This document shows, one piece after another, positions 52,376 to 62,874 of a stretch of DNA of 64,000 nucleotides (positions within the stretch are counted from its first letter, which is position 1; each line of letters starts with the position of its first letter). The DNA comes from Bacteroidaceae bacterium (GTDB taxonomy: Bacteria > Bacteroidota > Bacteroidia > Bacteroidales > Bacteroidaceae): assembly GCA_017429525.1 (NCBI GenBank), contig JAFROT010000013.1, positions 62,001-126,000 of the forward strand, in the 5' to 3' direction. The notes under the pieces were generated by a model. It worked only from the letters and a program-made list of their open reading frames with translations. It was not told where the DNA came from and did no database searches. The position numbers were made by a program, and so were the translations under genes.

Positions 52376-52921
52376 CTACTCGTCTGTAACAACATCGCCA
52401 TCGAAACTAATGGCATCGCGGTATTGGCCTCGCACGAAGATGGTTGCTTTGCCCGAATCGTAAACCTCGATGACATAGTCATACACGTCCTCGATAGTCT
52501 TGACACGCAGGTCAAGACGCGTACGATTTCCCTTCGGGCGACTCTCTTGAAAGGCCAGAATCGGCGCTTCGAAATTCAAGCCGATTGGCGTCGAGAGCAC
52601 CGATGAGCGATAGACACGCCCCACATAAGGGAGATAGCTGACCAACGTGTCGCCTTTCACCTCAAGATTGAAGCCGAACGAGACGGTTCGCGTGCCATAG
52701 CGGGCAGAGCTCATCGAGGTGATGCTGATGTTCAGCTGTCGGGCAGCCAATGCCTCGGCCACCGCTTGCTGGGTGCGTGCCCGCCTCTCGGCTCGTTGCT
52801 GCTGAGAGGCACAACTCAAGAGCGTCAGCACGAGCACCCACGGACAAAGACATTTGGCAAATGCTTTCAGGCTACAGCCAACGATGGAGCGATGGAAACG
52901 AAAGAAAAGATTGATACGCAT
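52376..52921 (-). CDS. DUF4251 lipoprotein
   Basis: The 181-residue protein has a lipoprotein-type N-terminus with LTLLSC near residue 37. Its body fits DUF4251: FNLEVKGDTLVSYLPYVGRVY, GLNFEAPIL and YVIEVYDSGKATIFVRGQYRDAISFDG. The family is restricted to Bacteroidetes and has no known function. It ends six bases before vsr, so the two are probably co-transcribed, although a link in function is not obvious. The N-terminus before the lipobox is unusually long; MCP-type start choice is uncertain. Confidence 0.85.
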   Translation of the reverse strand: MRINLFFRFHRSIVGCSLKAFAKCLCPWVLVLTLLSCASQQQRAERRARTQQAVAEALAARQLNISITSMSSARYGTRTVSFGFNLEVKGDTLVSYLPYVGRVYRSSVLSTPIGLNFEAPILAFQESRPKGNRTRLDLRVKTIEDVYDYVIEVYDSGKATIFVRGQYRDAISFDGDVVTDE

Positions 52922-52960
52922 ACGCTAAGGATAAAATTATGTTGTATGAGAACTATGGAT

Positions 52961-53899
52961 TCAACGGACACGGAGCCCTGAGACGTCATAACGCAGGCCG
53001 TTACGATCAATGACGAGACGGTTGTCTATGAGATACTTACGAATGGCTGTATCACGGCTCGCCGTGATGTCGCAGACGGCATCATGTTGCTGACGCTGAT
53101 AGACACGGATATAGTCGAAGCGCGTGTTGTAAACGTAGTGCGTATCAACGTTTTTAGCCCATGAGCCATCCCCGACGCTCTGATTGAGGATGAGATAAAA
53201 GGGATGATCGAAAGGCCACTGCCCATTGGCGAGGTCTGAGGACGATGCAGAGCGTCGGTAGGTGCCGACTTCCCTCCCATCAACTGTCCACGTGATGGAA
53301 TTCTCGGTCCATTCCAAGCCATAGACATGCCATTGCGAAACAGATGTTGAACGGGAGAAGGAACTCTGAGGTTCAGAACGATGGCCAAGGTCGTAGGTCC
53401 AATGGGAGTGGACAGTATGGTAAGAAGTGTTCTTGGTGTCGATGGACTCGAAGATGTCAATCTCGCCACCTCGAGGCCAACCATCACAAGGAGGTTGTGG
53501 CATCATCCAAGCCGCAGGGAAATTGCCATCGTGGAGGTTTGTGCGAAGGCGGACTAAGACCTTGCCATAGGTGAACGAGAAACGATCACGAGTCTCGACC
53601 GCTCCCGTCAGCATGAGCGCGGGATCTGATGTCTTGTCGAGGTTGGGAATAGCACGACAAACAAGACAACCATCCTGGACATAAGCGACATCGAGCGAAT
53701 CGCTTATCCATCGGCTCCAAGTAGCGCCCTCGCGGCGACAAGGTTGCCATCGGGTCGGGTCGGGACGACTGCCATTGGGCAGATCGAACTCATCGGCGAA
53801 GATTAGTTCGTAGTCATCATCGCTGGCGACATCCTGAGCGTAGGCGGGAAGAGCGAAGAGGACAAGCAGGAGTGCGTACGAGAAGGGTTTCATAGGCAT
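52961..53899 (-). CDS. GH16 family beta-glucanase, secreted
   Basis: The 312-residue protein has a signal peptide (MPMKPFSYALLLVLFALPAYAQ) and the GH16 catalytic motif GGEIDIFE (ExDxxE, near residue 146). It also has FADEFDLPNGSRPDPTRW at the domain start and HVYGLEWTENSITWTVDG downstream. GH16 enzymes cut beta-1,3/1,4-glucans, laminarin or related galactans; the exact substrate is not clear. The C-terminus ends RYDVSGLRVR, similar to the first strand of a Bacteroidetes secretion tail. The dinB gene lies 33 bases upstream. Confidence 0.9.
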   Translation of the reverse strand: MPMKPFSYALLLVLFALPAYAQDVASDDDYELIFADEFDLPNGSRPDPTRWQPCRREGATWSRWISDSLDVAYVQDGCLVCRAIPNLDKTSDPALMLTGAVETRDRFSFTYGKVLVRLRTNLHDGNFPAAWMMPQPPCDGWPRGGEIDIFESIDTKNTSYHTVHSHWTYDLGHRSEPQSSFSRSTSVSQWHVYGLEWTENSITWTVDGREVGTYRRSASSSDLANGQWPFDHPFYLILNQSVGDGSWAKNVDTHYVYNTRFDYIRVYQRQQHDAVCDITASRDTAIRKYLIDNRLVIDRNGLRYDVSGLRVR

Positions 53900-53932
53900 G
53901 ATTCTATATTTACGATTATAATTGTGACATAG

Positions 53933-55096
53933 CTATTCATCAATTACTTCATCCCACGGACGGAATGGAAGTTCGAGCTGAATCCAATGCTCAGAGAAGT
54001 CATCGGAAGGAGTATCAGAGTAAGCATGAGCGAGGGCACTCTCCTGACTGGCTGAGTGGCTGACGGACAAGCCAATAAGGCGAACCGACTGCACGGCAGC
54101 CTGGGAGTCGTAGAACAGTTGCCGCGCCAACGGGAGAATGGCCTCAGCATTGGGGAGGATGGTTTGCTGGCCCTCGAGCGTAAGGCTTCGGGTGATTTGA
54201 TGGAAGTCCGCAAATTTCACTTTCAACGTAAGCGTTTGTCCTTGGAATTGAGTTCGTTGAAGTCGATGCACGAGTTCGTCAGTAGCATGAACTATCGCCT
54301 CGTCAAATTCCTCCGGCCGCTGGAGGTCGTGCTCGAACGTGCGTTCGCAGCCGACAGACTTGCGGACGCGAGTGGGTTGCACAGGGCGATTGTCAATGCC
54401 TCGGGCGAAATTGTACAGGATGGTGCCCATCTTGCCAAAACGCTCAGTCAGATAAGGCAGCGAACGTTCTCGCAAATCTTTACCCGTAAAAATGCCTATG
54501 CGATGGAGAGCCTCGGCGCTGCGAGGGCCAACGCCCCACAACCGCTCAACACGCAAATCATTAATGAACGCCTGCGCACGCGCGGGATGAATGACCGTAA
54601 GCCCATCGGGCTTTTGCAAATCTGATGCTATCTTGGCCAAGAACTTGCAATAGGAGATGCCGGCAGAGGCCGTGAGAGAGAGGCGCTCACGTATCTTCTG
54701 CTTGATCTCACGGGCGATGTCTGTTGCCAACCGAGTGCCAGTTTTGGGGGACGTGACATCAAGGAAAGCCTCGTCAAGAGAAATGGGCTCAATCAAGTCG
54801 GTGTACTCATGGAAGATGTCATGCATCTGAGCCGATACTTGCTTATAAACACTATAGCGGCCTGGGACAATGACAAGCGACGGACAGAGGCGCTTGGCCG
54901 TAGCCATGGCCTGAGCTGAATGGACGCCAAAGCGGCGTGCCTCATAGCTGGCTGTTGAGACGACGCCACGCGGTCCGTCATAACCAACAGCCAAGGGACG
55001 TCCCCTGAGCGAAGGGTCGTCTCGCTGCTCGACAGAGGCGAAGAATGCGTCCATGTCGATGTGAATGATTTTACGTTGGTCGTCCATTTGCGGCAC
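53933..55096 (-). CDS. dinB: DNA polymerase IV (Y-family)
   Basis: The 387-residue protein has the Y-family motifs IHIDMDAFFASVEQRDDP (residues 11-28), VSTASYEARRFGVHSAQ and ISLDEAFLDVT with the catalytic DE pair. It continues with the palm/thumb/little-finger layout (RLWGVGPRSAEALHRIGI, KSVGCERTFEHDL). It carries out translesion synthesis. It is divergent from hisS and leads the minus-strand run towards GH16. Confidence 0.96.
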   Translation of the reverse strand: MPQMDDQRKIIHIDMDAFFASVEQRDDPSLRGRPLAVGYDGPRGVVSTASYEARRFGVHSAQAMATAKRLCPSLVIVPGRYSVYKQVSAQMHDIFHEYTDLIEPISLDEAFLDVTSPKTGTRLATDIAREIKQKIRERLSLTASAGISYCKFLAKIASDLQKPDGLTVIHPARAQAFINDLRVERLWGVGPRSAEALHRIGIFTGKDLRERSLPYLTERFGKMGTILYNFARGIDNRPVQPTRVRKSVGCERTFEHDLQRPEEFDEAIVHATDELVHRLQRTQFQGQTLTLKVKFADFHQITRSLTLEGQQTILPNAEAILPLARQLFYDSQAAVQSVRLIGLSVSHSASQESALAHAYSDTPSDDFSEHWIQLELPFRPWDEVIDE

Positions 55097-55145
55097 AAAG
55101 TTATAAAAAAGTCGTGAGAATGGTGGTCGAATGAAGAGTTTTTTG

Positions 55146-55153
55146 TAACTTTG
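55146..55153 (+). promoter_or_regulatory. -7 box upstream of hisS
   Basis: TAACTTTG at 55146-55153 lies 31 bases before the hisS start codon. The -33 element is weak. Confidence 0.45.
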
Positions 55154-55184
55154 CGCCCGATTTCAAAAAGAAAGAACGACAACA

Positions 55185-56549
55185 ATGGCACAGAAACCCA
55201 GTATTCCCAAGGGAACACGCGACTTTGGCCCTGCCGAGATGGCGCGCCGCAACTATATCTTCGATACCATCCGCAGCGTCTATGCACTGTATGGCTTCCG
55301 TCAGATTGAGACACCGGCAATGGAGAATCTCTCAACGCTGATGGGCAAGTACGGCGAGGAGGGTGACAAATTGCTCTTTAAGATTCTGAACAGCGGTGAC
55401 TTCCTGAGGGGAATCGACGCTAACGAACTGACAGGCGAAGGTTCGCCCAAGTTGGCCGCACAACTGTGCGAGAAAGGTTTGCGCTACGACCTGACGGTAC
55501 CCTTTGCCCGCTACGTCGTGCAACACCGTGAGGAACTGACAATGCCATTCCGTCGTTTCCAGATCCAACCCGTTTGGCGTGCCGACCGTCCGCAGAAGGG
55601 CCGCTATCGCGAGTTCTATCAGTGCGATGCAGACGTCGTGGGGTCTGACTCGTTGCTCAATGAAGTAGAACTGATGCAAATCGTAGATGAGGTATTCCGT
55701 CGCTTCGGCATACGCGTCGTCATCAAAATCAATAACCGCAAAATCCTGACGGGCATCGCCGAGATGATCGGCCAAGCAGACAAGATAGTTGATATCACCG
55801 TAGCCATAGACAAGTTGGACAAGATAGGGCTCGACGCCGTCAATGCCGAGTTGGCCGAAGATGGTATTCCAGCCGAAGCCATAGAGCGATTGCAACCCAT
55901 CATCAAGCTGAGCGGCACCAACGACGAGAAACTCGCTACGATGCGACAGGTGCTGAGTGAAAGCGAGACGGGACTGAAGGGCATCGACGAGGTGGAGTAT
56001 GTGTTGAAGCACTACACGCCTGCTGGAGGTTCTCCACTCGAACTGGACCTGACGCTGGCACGCGGACTGAACTACTATACAGGCTGCATCTTCGAGGTAA
56101 AAGCCTTAGACGTAGAGATTGGCAGCATCACAGGTGGCGGACGCTATGACAACCTGTCGGGCATCTTCGGTATGCCTGGCCTGTCGGGAGTTGGCATCTC
56201 GTTTGGTGCAGACCGTATCTATGACGTGCTCAACCAACTTGACCTCTACCCCGAGGCCATCACGACGGCAACCCAACTTTTATTTGTCAACTTTGGCGAA
56301 GCGGAGGCCGCTTATGCACTTCCAGCTTTGGCTGCTTGCCGACAAGCTGGCATTCGTGCTGAGATCTACCCTGATGCCGCTAAGATGAAAAAGCAGATGC
56401 AGTATGCCAACGCGCGAGCTATTCCTTATGTTGCCCTTGCGGGCGAGACGGAGATGGCCGACGGCGTATTCACGCTCAAGAATATGCAGACAGGCGAACA
56501 AAGCCTACTGAGGGCCGAGGCAATCATCGAAGTTATCAAGAAGAATTAG
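55185..56549 (+). CDS. hisS: Histidyl-tRNA synthetase
   Basis: The 454-residue protein has class II motif 1 ([18 protein letters not shown] and [13 protein letters not shown]), motif 2 ([27 protein letters not shown]), the histidine motif [14 protein letters not shown], and GGGRYDNL with the GISFGADR motif 3. The C-terminal anticodon domain is present. No histidine-responsive leader precedes it, unlike the his biosynthetic operon. Confidence 0.97.
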   Translation: MAQKPSIPKGTRDFGPAEMARRNYIFDTIRSVYALYGFRQIETPAMENLSTLMGKYGEEGDKLLFKILNSGDFLRGIDANELTGEGSPKLAAQLCEKGLRYDLTVPFARYVVQHREELTMPFRRFQIQPVWRADRPQKGRYREFYQCDADVVGSDSLLNEVELMQIVDEVFRRFGIRVVIKINNRKILTGIAEMIGQADKIVDITVAIDKLDKIGLDAVNAELAEDGIPAEAIERLQPIIKLSGTNDEKLATMRQVLSESETGLKGIDEVEYVLKHYTPAGGSPLELDLTLARGLNYYTGCIFEVKALDVEIGSITGGGRYDNLSGIFGMPGLSGVGISFGADRIYDVLNQLDLYPEAITTATQLLFVNFGEAEAAYALPALAACRQAGIRAEIYPDAAKMKKQMQYANARAIPYVALAGETEMADGVFTLKNMQTGEQSLLRAEAIIEVIKKN

Positions 56550-56687
56550 GCACTCTCGAAAATACAGATAATAGAAGAGATAGAACATTTAGGTCATATA
56601 GCTCTTCTATCTTACGAACCGAATTAAACCTTTTACATTGGCCTCTGTCATAAGAATGCCAACCCACAAAAGATTGACATCCTCTAT

Positions 56688-59678
56688 ATGACAGCACGAC
56701 AAGCTCTGATGGCGATGGCAAGTTTGCTCATCGCCATCTTTTTTTCGATAGAACCCGCTACGGCGCAATGGTTTAACGTTCGCGGGACGGTCTATGAGAG
56801 TTCCACGCTCAAAGGACTGCCCGGCGCCAGCGTAACCGTGAACGACTCTACGGGCAAGATGGTTGCCGGTAGGCAAACGACCTCCAGCGGCCAGTTCATG
56901 ATTCCTGGTGTACCCGTCGGACGCTACACTCTGAAGGTGTCGTTCATGGGGTTCAAGCAGCAATCGTTTGCCCTCAACCTCACGGGTAAAGGCGGCAACA
57001 AGAAAGTGAATGATATCTTGCTGAAAGAAGATGCTACGCTGATGAAAGAGGCTGTTGTTGAGGGCAAACTGCCCGAGATGACGGTGGTGGACGACACCGT
57101 CATGTACAATGCCGCCGCTTTCTCACTTCCCCCAGGAGCGATGGTTGAGGAGTTGATCAAGAAACTGCCCGGCATCGTCATTGACGAGAGTGGGAAGATC
57201 ACGCATAACGGCAAAGAAGTGAGGCAGATACTGGTCGATGGTAAGGAGTTCTTCGGCAACAATCAGCAGTTGGTCCTCAAGAACATCCCTGCCGAGATCG
57301 TCGACAAAGTGAAGGCTTATGACAAGCAGAGCGACCTCGCTCGTATCACGGGTATCGACGATGGTGAAGAACAAACCGTGCTGGACCTCGAGATCAAGAA
57401 AGACCGACGGCGCGGTTGGTTCGGACGCGTCACAGCCGGCTACGGCACTGAGGAGCGCTACACGGGGCATGCCGACGTCTATCGTTTCCTCGACAAGCAG
57501 AAAGCAGGTATTGTAGGTAACGTTGACAACACGCGCGGCAATGGTATGCAAGAGAATCAGGACGCAGCCGCCAGCCTCAACCTCGAATGGGACAAGCTGG
57601 AACTGAACGGAGGTCTGTCGGGACGCTTCAATCAATCATCTGGCCGCTCATGGAGCAACTCGCAGAACTTCGAGAACCGCAATGCGGCCTACAGCAACCG
57701 TACGAATCAGAATAGCAGCCATAGCAACTCGTTCGATACGAATTGGCGCATCGAATGGAAGCCCGACACGATGACGAACATCCTCATGCGACCGCAGTTC
57801 AGCATCAACGGAAACCGCAGCCATAGCCGCGGCGAGAGCGCGACCTTCAATGACGACCCCTATTCGCTCGTCGAGAATCCACTCGAACAATTAGAAGAGC
57901 TGCGTGCCATTGGCGTGAACCACAATCTCAATGCCAACCGCAACGCCTCCGATGCCATCAGTGGCAGTCTCTCACTACAGATCAACCGCCGGCTGCAGAA
58001 GCCTGGACGCAACATCACATTCAACATCAACGGTGGTCTGAACCAGAACGACGGCAACTCCAGCAGCTACTCACAAATCGACTACTATCAGTTGCTGGCC
58101 ATCACAGGTGGCGACTCCATCTACCACAAGATACAATACGACGACTCGCGTAACATCGGCCGAAACGTCTCGGCACGATTCTCGTACACCGAACCTATTG
58201 CCACGGGACAGTTCCTGCAGTTCTCCTACAACTACAGCTACCGTTTCAACGACCGCGACCGCACCGTCGCCAGTATCTTCGACCCCTTCGTGGACCGCTA
58301 CTTCCTCGGCATCGACAACTATGACGGGCATCTCGACTGGGCAACACCCGATACCGCACAGTGCAACTATACCGAGAACCGCTATCAGAACCACGACATA
58401 CGCCTGCAATACAGGCTGATCAACTCCAAGTTGCGCTTCAACGTCGGTCTGAACCTGCAGCCTCAAGTCAATGCCGTCGACTATACGAAAGGATGGAAGC
58501 ACTATGACCTGCAGCGCACATTCTTCAATTGGTCGCCAACGGTCAACTTCCGCTATCGCTTCTCACGACAGCATCAGGTCGAAGCGCGATATGGCGGACA
58601 GAGCGGACAGCCCTCCATCACCGACCTCATTCCCGACACGCTCTCCAACGCCAACCCGCTGGCTATCCGGCTGGGTAATCCCGAGCTGAGCCCATCCTTC
58701 ACTCACACAGCTCGCGCCGAGTGGCGACTCTCGCAACCTGACTACCAACGTTCCTACAATTTCAATGCCAATTTCCGTACGACTCAGAACGCAACCGCCA
58801 GCCGGACGGAGTACAACGAGATGACGGGTGGACGCGTCACGATGCCTGTGAACATCAATGGCAACTGGAATGCCGGCACCAACTTCAACTTCAATACTGC
58901 ACTGAAGGACCAGCGATTCCGCATCAATACCAACACTTCCTACAACCACACCACGGCCAACGGCTACGTCTATCGCTCTGAGGAACAAGCCACGGTGAAG
59001 AATGTGGTTAACTCCAACAACATCAATCAAGGCATGCGCTTCACATTCCGCGATGAATTCGATCATGGTTCAGAGGACGATGATGGTACCAGCTATACAA
59101 AAGACAACTTCGAAATAAACCTTCACGGTAACTTCGGCTACCAGCGCAACCGCGCAACAGCCACGGCAGCATCTAACCTCGACACCTACAATTTCAGCTA
59201 CGGCATTAGTGCCATCTACAACTTCTGGTTCGGATTGAACCTCTCCACTGATATCAACCAGAACAGCCGCCGAGGTTATGCCGAAGCCATCATGAACACC
59301 AACCAATGGATCTGGAACGCTCAGGCCAGCTACTCGTTCCTGCGTAGGCGTCAAGCCACATTCACTTTGAGATGGAACGACATCCTCGGACAACGTGACA
59401 TGGTCAACCGCAACATCAGCGCTACAGCCCGTACAGACTCCGACAGCGAGCGCATCACTTCCTACGGCATGCTTACCTTCACTTACCGTTTCAATATGTT
59501 CGGTGGCCGAAACATGGGAGGCAACCGCGACCGCAACCGCGATGGAGGCGAAGATGGCGAACGTGGTGGTCGTGGCGACGGAGGAAACCGCGGGAATGGT
59601 GGTGGTCGCAGCGGTGGTAATGGAGGCGGTTTCGGCGGTCCTGGCGGCGGTAACGGCGGAGGCGGAGGTCGATTCTGA
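56688..59678 (+). CDS. Outer-membrane beta-barrel protein of the TonB-receptor-like type with carboxypeptidase-regulatory domain
   Basis: The 996-residue protein has a signal peptide (MTARQALMAMASLLIAIFFSIEPATAQ) and a carboxypeptidase-regulatory-like domain (FNVRGTVYESSTLKGLPGASVTV, residues about 28-105). Next come a plug-like domain (LPGIVIDESGKITHNGKEVRQILVDGKEFFG, residues about 150-190) and a long beta-barrel. The extreme C-terminus (from about residue 943) is almost only Gly, Asn, Arg and Asp, as in several Bacteroidetes barrel proteins, and unlike the aromatic end of ordinary receptors. No SusD partner is next to it. The ligand is unknown. Confidence 0.85.
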   Translation: MTARQALMAMASLLIAIFFSIEPATAQWFNVRGTVYESSTLKGLPGASVTVNDSTGKMVAGRQTTSSGQFMIPGVPVGRYTLKVSFMGFKQQSFALNLTGKGGNKKVNDILLKEDATLMKEAVVEGKLPEMTVVDDTVMYNAAAFSLPPGAMVEELIKKLPGIVIDESGKITHNGKEVRQILVDGKEFFGNNQQLVLKNIPAEIVDKVKAYDKQSDLARITGIDDGEEQTVLDLEIKKDRRRGWFGRVTAGYGTEERYTGHADVYRFLDKQKAGIVGNVDNTRGNGMQENQDAAASLNLEWDKLELNGGLSGRFNQSSGRSWSNSQNFENRNAAYSNRTNQNSSHSNSFDTNWRIEWKPDTMTNILMRPQFSINGNRSHSRGESATFNDDPYSLVENPLEQLEELRAIGVNHNLNANRNASDAISGSLSLQINRRLQKPGRNITFNINGGLNQNDGNSSSYSQIDYYQLLAITGGDSIYHKIQYDDSRNIGRNVSARFSYTEPIATGQFLQFSYNYSYRFNDRDRTVASIFDPFVDRYFLGIDNYDGHLDWATPDTAQCNYTENRYQNHDIRLQYRLINSKLRFNVGLNLQPQVNAVDYTKGWKHYDLQRTFFNWSPTVNFRYRFSRQHQVEARYGGQSGQPSITDLIPDTLSNANPLAIRLGNPELSPSFTHTARAEWRLSQPDYQRSYNFNANFRTTQNATASRTEYNEMTGGRVTMPVNINGNWNAGTNFNFNTALKDQRFRINTNTSYNHTTANGYVYRSEEQATVKNVVNSNNINQGMRFTFRDEFDHGSEDDDGTSYTKDNFEINLHGNFGYQRNRATATAASNLDTYNFSYGISAIYNFWFGLNLSTDINQNSRRGYAEAIMNTNQWIWNAQASYSFLRRRQATFTLRWNDILGQRDMVNRNISATARTDSDSERITSYGMLTFTYRFNMFGGRNMGGNRDRNRDGGEDGERGGRGDGGNRGNGGGRSGGNGGGFGGPGGGNGGGGGRF

Positions 59679-59717
59679 TCAAAATATGATGATTTATTGC
59701 AAAAAGTAGAATATTTA

Positions 59718-59749
59718 TTTGCATTTCACAACCAAAAGCAGTACTTTTG
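59718..59749 (+). promoter_or_regulatory. Promoter of the leucine operon
   Basis: TTTG at 59718-59721, 20 bases, then TACTTTTG at 59742-59749 is an exact consensus match. The predicted transcript starts just before the leader peptide. Confidence 0.75.
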
Positions 59750-59777
59750 TCGCCGAATTCAAAGAAACAGGGTAATT

Positions 59778-59858
59778 ATGACAAGACAAAACGCCATCAT
59801 TCTGTCCATTCTGAACATCCGACTGCGTCTGCAGCGCGGAAGTGTGGTCAGTGCTTGA
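59778..59858 (+). CDS. Leucine operon leader peptide rich in Ile, Leu and Val
   Basis: ATG at 59778 to TGA at 59856 encodes 26 residues beginning MTRQNAIILSILNIRLRL and ending GSVVSA. It holds four Ile, four Leu (all CTG) and two Val codons. It lies between the promoter and an attenuator hairpin, ahead of leuA. The composition is that expected of a branched-chain amino acid attenuation leader. Confidence 0.8.
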   Translation: MTRQNAIILSILNIRLRLQRGSVVSA

Positions 59859-59882
59859 CGGCGATCCTTAAGATAGCGTTCG

Positions 59883-59912
59883 CGAGCCTTTCCCACTTCC
59901 GAGTGAGAAAGG
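59883..59912 (+). terminator. Leucine operon attenuator hairpin
   Basis: AGCCTTTC and CACT (59883-59895) pair with AGTG and GAAAGGCT (59900-59912) with a single C-A mismatch and a TCCG loop. A competing antiterminator exists: GGAAGTG at 59838-59844, inside the leader peptide gene, can pair with CACTTCC at 59892-59898. The following T content is modest (TTCGTCGTAT). Confidence 0.7.
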
Positions 59913-59980
59913 CTTCGTCGTATAGAATAACCCTGGTCCATTCAGTTTAAATCACAGAAAATTAGATAAAGGTAAAAATC

Positions 59981-61483
59981 ATGAGCGACAGACTCTTTAT
60001 TTTCGACACCACCCTCCGCGACGGCGAGCAGGTACCCGGATGTCAGCTAAACACCGTAGAGAAAATCCAAGTGGCCAAGCAGCTCGAAGCCCTTGGCGTG
60101 GACATTATCGAGGCGGGGTTCCCCATCTCATCTCCAGGCGACTTTAACAGCGTCATCGAGATTTCCAAAGCTGTTACCTGGCCAACCATCTGCGCCCTCA
60201 CGCGAGCCGTTCAGAAAGACATCGACGTGGCCGTCGAGGCCCTGCAGTATGCCAAGCACAAACGCATACACACCGGTATCGGCACCAGCGACTCCCACAT
60301 TAAATATAAGTTCAACAGCAATCGCGAAGAAATTATTGAGCGTGCTGTAGCGGCCGTTAAGTATGCCAAGCGCTTCGTTGAGGATGTTGAATTCTATGCC
60401 GAAGATGCTGGACGCACCGACAACGAGTACCTGGCACGCGTCATTGATGCTGTCGTGAAGGCTGGTGCCACCGTCTGCAACATCCCCGACACGACTGGCT
60501 ACTGCCTGCCTCAGGAGTTCGGCGAGAAAATCAAATACCTTATGGAGCACGTAGACGGCCTCAGTGCCGGGCGAGCCATCCTTTCTACCCACTGCCACAA
60601 TGACCTCGGCATGGCCACCGCCAACACGATGGCCGGCATTATCAATGGTGCCCGACAAGCTGAAGTGACGATCAATGGCATCGGTGAACGTGCTGGCAAC
60701 ACTTCGCTCGAAGAGGTTGCCATGATCCTCAAATGCCACAGAGGCATCGGCATCGAGACGAACATCAACACACAAAAGATCTATCCGACGTCACGACTCG
60801 TCTCCTCGCTCATGAACATGCCCGTACAGCCTAACAAAGCCATTGTCGGACGTAATGCTTTTGCCCATTCAAGCGGCATCCATCAGGACGGCGTCCTCAA
60901 GAACGTACAGACCTACGAGATTATCGACCCCAAGGACGTGGGTATCGACGACAATTCCATCGTGCTCACAGCCCGCAGCGGGCGTGCTGCTCTGAAGCAT
61001 CGTCTTTCGGTACTCGGCGTTGAGATGGACGGCGAGGTGCTCGACAAGACTTATCAGGCTTTCCTCCGTCTGGCCGACCAGAAGAAAGAAATCACCGATG
61101 ATGACATCCTCATGCTCGCTGGAGCTGATCGCACCGCCGCTCACGCTATTAAGCTCGACTATCTGCAGGTCACAACAGGCATGGGTGTCAAGAGCGTAGC
61201 TTGCATTGGACTCGATATCACAGGCGAGAAGTTCGAGGCGTCCGCATCGGGCAACGGACCTGTCGATGCCGCCATCAAGGCCCTCAAGAACATCATCCGT
61301 CGCCAAATGACCCTAAAAGAATTCACTATACAAGCTATCTCCAAGGGATCCGATGACGTCGGTAAGGTACACATGCAGGTTGAATACGACGGCCGTGTCT
61401 ACTATGGTTTCGGCGCCAACACTGACATCGTAACCGCTTCGGTAGAAGCATATATTGACTGTATCAACAAGTTCAAGAAATAG
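59981..61483 (+). CDS. leuA: 2-isopropylmalate synthase
   Basis: The 500-residue protein has [16 protein letters not shown] (residues 9-24, catalytic Arg and metal Asp), [26 protein letters not shown] (metal histidines near residue 205) and [14 protein letters not shown]. It also has a C-terminal LeuA dimer regulatory domain (residues about 385-500, [13 protein letters not shown]). It condenses 2-ketoisovalerate with acetyl-CoA. It is the first gene after the attenuator, with leuC two bases downstream. Confidence 0.95.
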   Translation: MSDRLFIFDTTLRDGEQVPGCQLNTVEKIQVAKQLEALGVDIIEAGFPISSPGDFNSVIEISKAVTWPTICALTRAVQKDIDVAVEALQYAKHKRIHTGIGTSDSHIKYKFNSNREEIIERAVAAVKYAKRFVEDVEFYAEDAGRTDNEYLARVIDAVVKAGATVCNIPDTTGYCLPQEFGEKIKYLMEHVDGLSAGRAILSTHCHNDLGMATANTMAGIINGARQAEVTINGIGERAGNTSLEEVAMILKCHRGIGIETNINTQKIYPTSRLVSSLMNMPVQPNKAIVGRNAFAHSSGIHQDGVLKNVQTYEIIDPKDVGIDDNSIVLTARSGRAALKHRLSVLGVEMDGEVLDKTYQAFLRLADQKKEITDDDILMLAGADRTAAHAIKLDYLQVTTGMGVKSVACIGLDITGEKFEASASGNGPVDAAIKALKNIIRRQMTLKEFTIQAISKGSDDVGKVHMQVEYDGRVYYGFGANTDIVTASVEAYIDCINKFKK

Positions 61484-61485
61484 AT

Positions 61486-62871
61486 ATGGGCAAGACTCTC
61501 TTCGACAAGATTTGGGACGCTCACGTCGTTCAGAACGTGACGGATGGTCCCACTCAACTCTACATCGACCGCCTCTACGTCCACGAGGTAACATCGCCAC
61601 AAGCCTTCGACACGCTGCGCGACAAGGGTATCGGCGTGCTTCGCCCACAGCAGATTATCGCCATGCCCGATCACAATACTCCAAGCACGTGCGACGAGCC
61701 GCTACCCATCGGTGCCAAACAAATGGAAGCCCTGAAGCGCAATTGCGCTGAGTTCGGCATCCGCCATTTCGACATGGGTACTAAGGACAACGGCATCATC
61801 CACGTCGTAGGGCCCGAGAAAGCTCTTTCACTGCCAGGCATGACCATCGTCTGCGGCGACTCACACACGAGTACACATGGTGCCGTCGGCGCAATCGCCA
61901 TGGGCATCGGAACAAGCGAAGTTGCTCAAGTGCTGGCGTCCCAATGCATCCTCCAACAGAAGCCCAAGACAATGCGCATCAATATCGAAGGCATGCTGGC
62001 CCCTTACGTCACAGCCAAGGACGTAGCGTTGTACATCATGGCACAGATGACCACCAGCGGCGCTACCGGGTATGCCGTAGAGTACGCAGGCAGTGCCATC
62101 CGTTCGATGTCGATGGAAGGGCGTCTGACCCTTTCCAACCTCAGCATCGAGATGGGTTCACGCGCCGGACTGATTGCTCCCGACGACATCACTTTCGACT
62201 ACCTGAAAGGGCGCGAATATGCTCCGAAGGGCGAAGACTGGAATCGCGCCGTCGAGGCTTGGCGCCAGCTGCACTCGGATGATGATGCCGTCTTCGACAA
62301 GGAGGTGACCTATCGCGCCGAGGATATTGCGCCCCGCATCACATACGGTACCAATCCTGGTGCTGGCATCGCAATAGATGCGCACATTCCCACAGTCGAA
62401 GAGGTCAGCGAGGCTGATCGGCCTCAACTCCTTGCACAACTCGCTTATATGCAGTTTGAGCCTGGTCAGAAGCTCGAAGGAGTGCCCGTCGACTATGTAT
62501 TCCTGGGCGCTTGCACCAATGGTCGCATCGAGGATTTCCGTGCTTTCGCTTCAGTCGTGAAAGGTCACAAGAAAGCGCCCAACGTTGTCGCATGGCTCGT
62601 TCCTGGTTCGTGGGCTGTTCGTCAGCAAATCATCGACGAGGGTATCGACAAGGTGCTCGAGGATGCGGGCTTCGAATTGCGACTGCCTTCATGTTCGGCA
62701 TGTCTGGCCATGAATGCTGACAAAGTGCCTGCTGGCAAGCTTGCCATCTCCACGTCCAACCGTAACTTTGTCGGTCGGCAGGGCCCTGGCGCACGCACGA
62801 TTCTGGCATCACCGTTGACGGTTGCTGCAAGCGCTATCACAGGAGTAATCACCGATCCAAGATCTATTTGA
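61486..62871 (+). CDS. leuC: 3-isopropylmalate dehydratase large subunit
   Basis: The 461-residue protein has the aconitase-fold cysteines for the 4Fe-4S cluster: [16 protein letters not shown] (near residue 343) and [11 protein letters not shown] (near residues 405-408). It also has [22 protein letters not shown] and [23 protein letters not shown]. It isomerises isopropylmalate together with LeuD. It starts two bases after leuA and ends three bases before leuD. Confidence 0.97.
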   Translation: MGKTLFDKIWDAHVVQNVTDGPTQLYIDRLYVHEVTSPQAFDTLRDKGIGVLRPQQIIAMPDHNTPSTCDEPLPIGAKQMEALKRNCAEFGIRHFDMGTKDNGIIHVVGPEKALSLPGMTIVCGDSHTSTHGAVGAIAMGIGTSEVAQVLASQCILQQKPKTMRINIEGMLAPYVTAKDVALYIMAQMTTSGATGYAVEYAGSAIRSMSMEGRLTLSNLSIEMGSRAGLIAPDDITFDYLKGREYAPKGEDWNRAVEAWRQLHSDDDAVFDKEVTYRAEDIAPRITYGTNPGAGIAIDAHIPTVEEVSEADRPQLLAQLAYMQFEPGQKLEGVPVDYVFLGACTNGRIEDFRAFASVVKGHKKAPNVVAWLVPGSWAVRQQIIDEGIDKVLEDAGFELRLPSCSACLAMNADKVPAGKLAISTSNRNFVGRQGPGARTILASPLTVAASAITGVITDPRSI

Positions 62872-62874
62872 GTT

